A model generated the notes under the pieces. That model was not told the DNA's origin. It saw only the letters and a program-made list of their open reading frames with translations, and did no database searches. 52,513 bases of DNA, taken from the NCBI GenBank assembly GCA_041648735.1, contig JBAZOO010000027.1, positions 1-52,513 on the forward strand, read 5' to 3'. The stretch comes from JBAZOO01 sp041648735. GTDB taxonomy: Bacteria > Verrucomicrobiota > Lentisphaeria > Oligosphaerales > CAITYL01. The position numbers and the translations under genes are program-made. Every line of letters begins with the position of its first letter. Within the stretch, counting starts at the first letter, position 1. This document shows, piece by piece, positions 46,036 through 52,513 of this stretch.

Positions 46036-46997
46036 CGCCGCCGCCAAACACCATCGCGATCCTGGCCGGCCACTGGCTTGGCGACACCTTCTGGGCCACG
46101 CAGACCATTCCGGCACTGAAACGGCATTTCCCCCAGGCCAGGATCATTGTCTACACCAAGCCGTGGAGCCGCGACCTGTGGGCCGGGCTGATCCAAGACG
46201 ACAACCTGCGCGCCGCGCCATGGCTGACCAGTGACCGGCGGCGGGAAAAAACGGACTTTCCGGAATGGCTCCGCCAAACCTTGGCTGCCCGCCGCGAACG
46301 CTTCGACGGCATCCTGGACTTCATGGGCAACCGCTATTCTGGCAGCTTCGCCCGGATTGCCCGCCCAGCGGCGGCCTATGGCTTCAATGGCTTCCGGATG
46401 GCTTCCTGCTTCTACTCGCGGATGGCGGTCATCCCCGCTGGCGAGCACCTTTCCCGCCGCCCCTTCCGCGTCCTGGAACTTCTGGTGGGGCAGGATGAAT
46501 ACCAGCGGCCGCGCCCCGTCTGTCGCCCAGCATGCTCCTTTGCCGAAGCTGCCGCCCAGGTTGGGCTTGACCCGGCGCACCCTCCAGTCGTGATCGCCCC
46601 CACGGCCGGCTGGCCGGCCAAGGAATGGCCCTTGGCCTGTTTCCGCGAACTGGCCGGCCGGCTGGCCGCCGCGGGAACGCCAATCCTGCTTCTGGGCGCC
46701 GCGGCCGACGCGGAGCGCCTGGAAAGCGTCGCCGCCGGAGCCGCTCCCGGACTGGCCCGAACCGCCGCCGGACTGCCACTGGGGCGGGTGCTGGCGCTGC
46801 TTTCCGGCTGTGCGGCATTCGTGGGCAATGATTCCGGCCCTGGCCATCTCGCGGCCGCGTATGGCCGGCCAACCAACATCCTTTTCACCGGCACCACCGA
46901 CCCCGCCATCTGCGCCCCGCTCGGCCAGGACGTCCACATCTGGGACACCCGCGCGCGGGAAACCTCGCCGGAGACGATCGCCGCCGCCCTCCGGTGA
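46032..46997 (+). CDS. Family 9 glycosyltransferase (heptosyltransferase-like)
   Basis: 321 residues. AGHWLGDTFWATQTIPALKR, GRPTNILFTGTTDP and the GT9 donor site VGNDSGPGHLAAAYGRP are clear, with APTAGWPAKEWP and ILLLGAAADAERL between. GT9 enzymes add heptose or similar sugars to LPS cores, but the family is also used for other glycans. Last gene of the glycan cluster; ATG overlaps the previous stop. Confidence 0.88.
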   Translation: MTPPPNTIAILAGHWLGDTFWATQTIPALKRHFPQARIIVYTKPWSRDLWAGLIQDDNLRAAPWLTSDRRREKTDFPEWLRQTLAARRERFDGILDFMGNRYSGSFARIARPAAAYGFNGFRMASCFYSRMAVIPAGEHLSRRPFRVLELLVGQDEYQRPRPVCRPACSFAEAAAQVGLDPAHPPVVIAPTAGWPAKEWPLACFRELAGRLAAAGTPILLLGAAADAERLESVAAGAAPGLARTAAGLPLGRVLALLSGCAAFVGNDSGPGHLAAAYGRPTNILFTGTTDPAICAPLGQDVHIWDTRARETSPETIAAALR

Positions 46998-47209
46998 CGC
47001 CGCGCCCCGCTGAGCCCGCCAATTTCCGCGCCGCGCCGCCCTTGCATTTCCCGGGGCGGGCGGCATGGTATGCCCGCATTGCGCCGATCCGCGGGGCCGA
47101 CCGCCAACGCCCGCGGAGCGGTCCGCCCCCGATCCCGACCGCGCCCGCTCCGGCATCCACGGCGATGCCGTCCCCCCTTGCTGATCCCCGTGTTGCGAAG
47201 GAGGCCGTC

Positions 47210-48112
47210 GTGAGTCTGACCATCCTGGTGTTCGCGAAACAGGTGCCGGACACGAAGAACGTGACCGGCAAGGCGATGAAGGAGGACGGCACGGTCAACC
47301 GCGCCGCCCTCCCGGCAATCTTCAATCCCGAGGACCTGGAGGCGCTGGAGACCGCGCTCCAGCTCAAGGAACGCTTCGGCGGCCGCGTGGTCGTCGCCAC
47401 CATGGGTCCGCCCGCCGCCACCGCCATCCTCCGCCATGCGCTCTACATGGGGGCCGACGAGACCGCGCTGATCACCGACCGCAAGTTCGCCGGCGCCGAC
47501 ACCCTCGCCACCAGCTACACCCTCGCCTGCGCCGCCCGCAAAATCGGCCAGTTCGACCTCATCCTCTGCGGCCGCCAGGCCATTGATGGCGACACCGCCC
47601 AGGTCGGCCCCCAGCTCGCCGAGAAGCTCGCCCTGCCCCAGCTCACCTACGTCGTGGACGTGCTCGACATCCAGAAGGGGCGCCTCCGCGCCCGCACCCA
47701 GGTGGACGGCGGCTACGAGGTCGTGGAAACGCCGCTGCCCGCCCTGCTCACCGTCGTCGCCACCCCCACGCCGCCCCGCCCGGCCGGCGCCAAGCGGCTG
47801 ATGCAGTACAAGAAGGCCGTCACCCGCTCGGAACTGCTCGCCCGCCACAGCGGCGCCACCTACGAGGACGCCACCAGCTTGGCCGACGAGGAGGGGCGGC
47901 TCCGCACCCTTGGCCTCTGGATCCATGAATGGAGCGCCGCCGACCTGGAGGCCGAGCCCGGCCGGATCGGCATGGCCGGCTCCCCGACCAAGGTCAAGGC
48001 GATCGAAAGCGTCGTGCTGACCGGGAAGAAGGACACCGTGCTCGTGCCGCCGACCGCCGAAGCCATTGGCAGCCTTGTCCACGACCTCGTCAAAGACCAC
48101 ATCCTGAGCTGA
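47210..48112 (+). CDS. etfB: Electron transfer flavoprotein subunit beta
   Basis: 300 residues from GTG 47210, which has AAGGAGG at 47198-47204 with a 5-base spacer; this start gives the standard opening SLTILVFAKQVPDT. NPEDLEALETALQL, VVVATMGPPAA, ADETALITDRKFAGADT and DLILCGRQAIDGDTAQVGP (AMP/FAD-binding) are EtfB marks. It pairs with EtfA to carry electrons from the acyl-CoA dehydrogenase encoded two genes on. First of a three-gene operon. Confidence 0.94.
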   Translation: MSLTILVFAKQVPDTKNVTGKAMKEDGTVNRAALPAIFNPEDLEALETALQLKERFGGRVVVATMGPPAATAILRHALYMGADETALITDRKFAGADTLATSYTLACAARKIGQFDLILCGRQAIDGDTAQVGPQLAEKLALPQLTYVVDVLDIQKGRLRARTQVDGGYEVVETPLPALLTVVATPTPPRPAGAKRLMQYKKAVTRSELLARHSGATYEDATSLADEEGRLRTLGLWIHEWSAADLEAEPGRIGMAGSPTKVKAIESVVLTGKKDTVLVPPTAEAIGSLVHDLVKDHILS

Positions 48113-48132
48113 CTTTCCAACGGGGGTTTGCA

Positions 48133-49158
48133 ATGAGCAAGAATGCGCCCGGCAACGTCTGGGTTTTCATCGAGCAGGACGCTGGCCGGATCGCCGACGT
48201 CTCCCTGGAGCTGGTCTGCAAGGCGCGGGAGCTGGCGGACACGCTCGGCGTCAAGGTCGAGGCCATCCTCCCCGGCGCGGCCGTCGCGGCCCTGCCGCCG
48301 CGGCTGCACGAACTCGGCGCCGACAACGTCTTCCTGGCCGAGGATCCGCGGCTGAAGCACTTCTCCGCCGTCCCCTTCACCAAGGTCATTGTCGGCCTGG
48401 CCCGCCAGCACCGCCCCAACATCATCCTCTTCGGCGCCACGGTCACGGGGCGCTCCCTCGCGCCGCGGGTCGCCTCCAGCCTGCAAGTCGGCCTCACCGC
48501 CGACTGCACCGACCTCAAGATCGACCATTTCGAGGACAAGGCCAACAACCGCGTCCTGGAAAACCGGCTGATGCAGATCCGCCCGGCCTTCGGCGGCAAC
48601 ATCATCGCCACCATCGTCAACACCTGGGACGACCCGCAGATGGTGACGGTGCGCGAAGGCGTCATGAAGCTCGCCCCGGCCCAGCCCGGCCGCAAGGGCA
48701 AGGTCACCCCAGCCAAGGTGGAGCTCGACGCCACCGACCTGGCGGTGGCGCTGATCGAACGGGTCACCGAGGAGAAGTCGGTGGACCTCAAGGGCGCCCA
48801 GGTGATCGTCGCCGGCGGCTACGGCATGGGCTCCAAGGACGGCTTCGCCCTGGTGCGCCAGTTCGCCGAGGCCATTGGCGCCGAGGTCGCCGCCAGCCGC
48901 GCCGCGGTTGACGCGGGCTGGATCGGCCACGACCACCAGGTTGGCCAGACCGGCGTCACCGTCCGCCCCCGCCTCTACATCGCCTGCGGCATCAGCGGCT
49001 CGGTGCAGCACCGGGCCGGCATGGACCAGAGCGCCAAGATCATCGCCATCAACCAGGATCCCGCCGCGCCGATCTTCGCCATCGCCCATTACGGCATCGT
49101 CGGCCGCGTCGAGGACGTGCTCCCCAAGTTCATCAAGGCGTACAAGGGCCGCGGCTGA
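48133..49158 (+). CDS. etfA: Electron transfer flavoprotein subunit alpha
   Basis: 341 residues. N-terminal VWVFIEQDAGRIADVSLELV, then GATVTGRSLAPRVASSL, and the C-terminal FAD domain with VAGGYGMGSKDGFALV, GQTGVTVRPRLYIACGISG, QHRAGM and IIAINQDPAAPIF. Binds FAD and transfers electrons onward, normally to an Etf-quinone oxidoreductase that is not in the window. Start follows etfB by 20 bp; the ribosome site is weak (GGGGG). Confidence 0.95.
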   Translation: MSKNAPGNVWVFIEQDAGRIADVSLELVCKARELADTLGVKVEAILPGAAVAALPPRLHELGADNVFLAEDPRLKHFSAVPFTKVIVGLARQHRPNIILFGATVTGRSLAPRVASSLQVGLTADCTDLKIDHFEDKANNRVLENRLMQIRPAFGGNIIATIVNTWDDPQMVTVREGVMKLAPAQPGRKGKVTPAKVELDATDLAVALIERVTEEKSVDLKGAQVIVAGGYGMGSKDGFALVRQFAEAIGAEVAASRAAVDAGWIGHDHQVGQTGVTVRPRLYIACGISGSVQHRAGMDQSAKIIAINQDPAAPIFAIAHYGIVGRVEDVLPKFIKAYKGRG

Positions 49159-49239
49159 ACGCGGCGCGAAGACGGATGCAACCAGCCTTGGCCGGCCCCG
49201 CCGCGGCGGTTCCGGCCCCAGCGAGAAAAGGGTCTGCCC

Positions 49240-50961
49240 ATGCCGGAGAATTTCTACCAGGACAATCCCGACATCCAGTTCAACCTCTGCAATGTCGGGC
49301 TGGAACAGGTCGTCGCCCAGCGGGAGCACGGCTTCACCCAGGCCGCCACCTTCCCGGCGGCGCCCACCGACTTCGCCGACGCGCTCGACAGCTACAACAA
49401 GGTCCTCACCATGGTCGGCGAACTCTGCGGCGAGAGGATCGCCCCCCGCGCCGCCGCCGTGGACGCGGAAGGCGCCACCCTCAAGGACGGCAAGGTCGAA
49501 TACGCCGCCGGCACCAAGCTCAACCTGGCGGACCTGACCAAGGCCCAGCTCATGGGGGTCATGCTCCCCCGCGAGTATGGCGGCCTCAACTTCCCCGTCA
49601 CCCTCTATTCGATGATGACCGAAATGGTCTCCCGCGCCGACTGCTCCCTGCAAAACCTCTTCGGCCTCCAGGACATCGCCGAAACCATCTGCCGCTTCGG
49701 CTCCGCCGAGCAGAAGAGCCACTACCTCCCCCGCTTCTGCGCCGGCGAGGCCGACGGCGCCATGGCCCTCACCGAGCCCGAGGCCGGCTCCGACCTCCAG
49801 GCCGTCCAGCTCAAGGCGCATTTCGACCCCGCCAGCAACCAATGGCTCCTCAACGGCATGAAGCGGTTCATCACCAACGGCTGCGCCAAGGTGCTGCTGG
49901 TGCTCGCCCGCTCCGAGGAGGGGACCAAGGACGGCCGCGGCCTCTCCATGTTCGTCTGCGAAAGGGGCCCGAACCTCCTCGTCCGCCGCATCGAGGACAA
50001 GCTCGGCATCCACGGCTCGCCCACCTGCGAACTGCAGTTCAACAACGTCCCCGCCGAACTGGTCGGGGAACGCCGGCGCGGCCTGACCCGCTACGTCATG
50101 TCGCTCATGAACGGCGCCCGCGTCGCCATCAGCTCCCAGGCCCTCGGGGTCGCCGAGGCCGCCTGGCGCCAGGCCCACAAGTACGCCAAGGAACGCACCC
50201 AGTTCGGCAAGCCCATCCTCAAGTTCCCACCCGTCTATGAAATGCTCGCCCGCGACCGCGTCCTCATCCTCGCCGCCCGCACCCTGCTCTACGAAACCAC
50301 CAAGTATGTGGACCTGCGCGACAACGCCGAGGAGGCCTGCAAGCGCGCCGACGGCCCCAACCCCGCCCTGCGCCAGGCCGAGAAGGCCTACACCAAGATC
50401 GCCGCCGAACTCACCCCCCTGGCCAAGGCCTTCCTCACCGAACTCGCCAACCAGGTCGCCTACAACTGCATCCAGATCCACGGCGGCACCGGCTACATGA
50501 AGGACTTCCCCGCCGAACGCCTCTACCGCGACGCCCGGATCACCAACATCTACGAAGGCACCACCCAGCTCCAGCACGTCGCCGCCATCGGCGGCGTCAT
50601 GCTCCGCGTCCTCGACCCGCTGATGGACGAAATCAGCCACCTCCCCTTCGAGGGACGCCTCCGCCGACTCGCCAGCGCCGTCGACATGGCCCGCGAAAAG
50701 CTCCAGCGCGCCGTCCGCTTCGTCGAGGCCAAGAAGGATCCCGAATACCACGACCTCGTGGCCCGCCGCCTCTGCGAGATGGAGACGATCATCCTCTGCT
50801 CCTACCTCCTCCTCCGCCAGGCGCTCAAGGACAAGCCCCGCGAACTCGTCGCCGACCGCTACATCGCCGAGATGCTGCCGCAGGTCGCCCTCCATGCCGA
50901 AGTCGCCCTCCGCGGCGACCTCGCGCTGATCGACAACCACGCCACCATCCTCGCCATGTGA
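49240..50961 (+). CDS. Acyl-CoA dehydrogenase (Etf-linked, C-terminally extended)
   Basis: 573 residues, longer than the usual ~380 because of an extra helical domain after the catalytic core. MALTEPEAGSDL and FITNGCAKV (FAD contacts), SSQALGVAEAAW, ERTQFGKPI, HGGTGYMKDFPAERLYRD and the catalytic base E439 in YEGTTQLQ are all present, so it should be active. Chain-length preference is not deducible. In the same operon as etfB-etfA, 81 bp after etfA, which it presumably reduces. Confidence 0.94.
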   Translation: MPENFYQDNPDIQFNLCNVGLEQVVAQREHGFTQAATFPAAPTDFADALDSYNKVLTMVGELCGERIAPRAAAVDAEGATLKDGKVEYAAGTKLNLADLTKAQLMGVMLPREYGGLNFPVTLYSMMTEMVSRADCSLQNLFGLQDIAETICRFGSAEQKSHYLPRFCAGEADGAMALTEPEAGSDLQAVQLKAHFDPASNQWLLNGMKRFITNGCAKVLLVLARSEEGTKDGRGLSMFVCERGPNLLVRRIEDKLGIHGSPTCELQFNNVPAELVGERRRGLTRYVMSLMNGARVAISSQALGVAEAAWRQAHKYAKERTQFGKPILKFPPVYEMLARDRVLILAARTLLYETTKYVDLRDNAEEACKRADGPNPALRQAEKAYTKIAAELTPLAKAFLTELANQVAYNCIQIHGGTGYMKDFPAERLYRDARITNIYEGTTQLQHVAAIGGVMLRVLDPLMDEISHLPFEGRLRRLASAVDMAREKLQRAVRFVEAKKDPEYHDLVARRLCEMETIILCSYLLLRQALKDKPRELVADRYIAEMLPQVALHAEVALRGDLALIDNHATILAM

Positions 50962-51028
50962 CCCTTCCCTTTCCCGGTTCCGGCATTACCTTCCCCGCCC
51001 CTCCACCACCCGCTCCGGAACCTTGCCC

Positions 51029-52513
51029 ATGCCCGCCGCCACCAGCCCGCCAACCACCTTCGCCGACTGGTTCAACCGCCAGCGCCGCCACCTCGCCGGC
51101 AACGGCCTCTGGCTCGACGGCGGCGAGCCGGGACGCCAGCCGCCGGCGGAGTTCGCCACCGCCCGCGTCCGCATCCTCTTCTGCCGCCTCTCAACCTACG
51201 CCGGCACAACCCCCTCGATCACCCACCGCCTGCTCTACTGGGCGGCACGCCAATGCCCCGGCGTCTATGCCGACCTCGCCTTCCTCCCGCCGGCCACCGA
51301 CACCGCCTTCCTCCAGCGCGAAGGCGTCCCCTGGTGGCTCGCCACCGGCAGCAAACAGCCGCCCGCCGCCTTCGACATCGTCGCCGTCAGCCTCTCCGTC
51401 CCCCAGGAGACCATCAACCTCCCCGCCGCCCTGAAACATTCCGGGCTCCACCTCGGCGCACGCCAGCGCCTCGCCGACCCCGCCCAGCCAATCATCCTCC
51501 TCGGCGGCAACGCCGCCCCATCGGCACCATTCCTCCATGGCGACGCCGCCGGCGACGGCAGCGGCGGCCTCGTGGACGCCGTCTGCAATGGTGACGGCAT
51601 CACCTTCCTCCAACGCTTCCTGGCAGAGTTCGACGCCTGGAAGCACCCCCGCCAACGCCAGGCCGACGCCAACGCCGGCGGCAAGGCCGCCTTCCTCGCC
51701 CGCCTCGCCGGCGAACTCCCCGGCCTCTACGTCCCCACCCTCTACACCCACGCCACCGCCACCGGCGCCGCCGGCACTCCCGCCCTGACCATCACCCCGG
51801 CCGCGGAGTCCGCACCCTTCCCCGTCGCCTACCGCACCGACCCGCCGGAAAGCTGGCTCGAAGGCTACGACGGCGGCTACATCCCCTTTGCCAACGAAGA
51901 TTTGGAAGAGACCCTCCCCCTCGCCATCGGCTGCCACTACCGCTGCCGCTTCTGCCAGACCGGCTGGGGCCGCGGCCCGGAAACCGACTCCCCCGTCCCC
52001 GCCCTCGCCCAGGCCGCCCGCCGGCTCAAGGCCGCCACCGCCGCGTCCGACCTGAACCTGCTCGCCGCCGACGCCGCCAGCGTCCCCGCCCTCCACGAGG
52101 CGCTGGCCGCCCTCCGCCCCCTCTTCCGCCAAGTCTCCCTCAAAAGCCTCGCCGTCACCAGCCTCGCCAAGGAGGACACCGCCCGCGACTTCCTCGCCCG
52201 CCTCGACAAGCACGAGTTCTCCCTCGGCGTCGAAGGGATCAGCCACCGTCTCCGCGCCTGGCTCGGCAAACAATGCGACCCCGACGACCTCCTCCGCGTC
52301 CTCCGCACCCTCGCACCCCTCGGCCTGCGCCAGGTCAAGCTCTTCCTCATCGCCACCGGCCGCGAAACCGCGGCCGACGTCACCGAGTTCCTGGAACTGC
52401 TCGCCAACCTCCGCGCCGCCTGCCCCGCCGGCCGCTTCATCCTCAGCTTCACCCCCCTCTTCCACGCCCCCTTCACCCCCCTCCAGTTCGCCCCCATCCA
52501 CCCCCCCGACCCC
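51029..52513 (+). CDS. Radical SAM protein with possible B12-binding N-terminus (3' partial)
   Basis: At least 495 residues, open to the window edge. The [4Fe-4S] cluster Cys are C302, C306, C309 in GCHYRCRFCQTGWG. The first 200 residues (VRILFCRLSTYAGTTPSIT, FDIVAVSLSVPQE, PIILLGGNAAPSA, VDAVCNGDG) resemble the Rossmann-like cobalamin-binding domain of B12/radical-SAM proteins; a B12-contacting His is not clear. Downstream, VSLKSLAVTS and FSLGVEGISHRLRAWLG fit the radical SAM barrel. Function unknown. Start chosen at the first ATG after the acyl-CoA dehydrogenase. Confidence 0.82.
   Translation, partial: MPAATSPPTTFADWFNRQRRHLAGNGLWLDGGEPGRQPPAEFATARVRILFCRLSTYAGTTPSITHRLLYWAARQCPGVYADLAFLPPATDTAFLQREGVPWWLATGSKQPPAAFDIVAVSLSVPQETINLPAALKHSGLHLGARQRLADPAQPIILLGGNAAPSAPFLHGDAAGDGSGGLVDAVCNGDGITFLQRFLAEFDAWKHPRQRQADANAGGKAAFLARLAGELPGLYVPTLYTHATATGAAGTPALTITPAAESAPFPVAYRTDPPESWLEGYDGGYIPFANEDLEETLPLAIGCHYRCRFCQTGWGRGPETDSPVPALAQAARRLKAATAASDLNLLAADAASVPALHEALAALRPLFRQVSLKSLAVTSLAKEDTARDFLARLDKHEFSLGVEGISHRLRAWLGKQCDPDDLLRVLRTLAPLGLRQVKLFLIATGRETAADVTEFLELLANLRAACPAGRFILSFTPLFHAPFTPLQFAPIHPPDP
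51803..51813. repeat. 11-bp core of the TGCGGASTCCGCA palindrome
   Basis: GCGGAGTCCGC inside the radical SAM gene. Confidence 0.6.

Overview
The window is high-GC DNA that is almost fully coding and carries no phage, plasmid or RNA genes that I can recognise. The best guess at origin is the PVC group, most likely Lentisphaerota or a close relative. The reasons are a reduced V-type ATPase operon with a DUF2764 gene (order E-DUF2764-A-B-D-I-K), a stand-alone Cys-containing S4 gene, a membrane Ser/Thr kinase, and Gram-negative envelope genes (LpoB, YcfL, Wzm/Wzt). This placement is inference from gene content, not from a marker-gene tree.

Layout. 1-4363: a kinase (5' end outside the window) followed by three exported proteins, CsgG-like, YcfL-like and LpoB-like, ending at a clear terminator. 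4519-8161: HU, hisS, a junk-like gap with a transposase remnant, then pyrE and an AsmA-like protein on the minus strand. 8291-17955: a coiled-coil/TPR protein, ppk, a divergent Ppx/GppA-HD protein, a ROK kinase, a PrxQ-type peroxiredoxin with a good promoter, and a GT-C membrane glycosyltransferase. 18094-25518: a 2-oxoacid dehydrogenase operon (DeoR-type regulator, E2, E3, fused E1 on the minus strand) whose every gap is filled with repeats, one of them carrying a four-helix-bundle gene. 25635-28558: a lipoprotein, rpsD and cysS. 28696-36128: the V-ATPase operon. 36307-46997: a frameshifted MBL hydrolase and a polysaccharide export/biosynthesis cluster (regulator, Wzm, GxxExxY gene, Wzt, methyltransferase, five glycosyltransferase-type genes). 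47210-50961: etfB-etfA-acyl-CoA dehydrogenase. 51029 to the end: a radical SAM gene cut by the window edge.

How parts work together. The ATPase would use or build an ion gradient (a Na+-type site is visible in subunit K). The dehydrogenase complex and the Etf/acyl-CoA dehydrogenase handle acyl-CoA metabolism. The Wzm/Wzt transporter would export the glycan made by the following transferases. The Wzt C-terminal domain and the next four genes are clearly more AT-rich than the rest, as expected for a swapped, serotype-like segment.

The most unusual material is repeat DNA: (1) a dispersed CACGAA/TTCGTG inverted-repeat family that bounds a GxxExxY gene like a cassette, brackets the E2 gene with 30/32 matching 32-bp arms, lies in other gaps and has invaded the wzt reading frame; (2) a 53-bp tandem repeat that flanks a four-helix-bundle gene in inverted orientation, together with a 197-bp-offset duplication; (3) a short palindrome, TGCGGASTCCGCA, present six times in 52 kb both in genes and between them.
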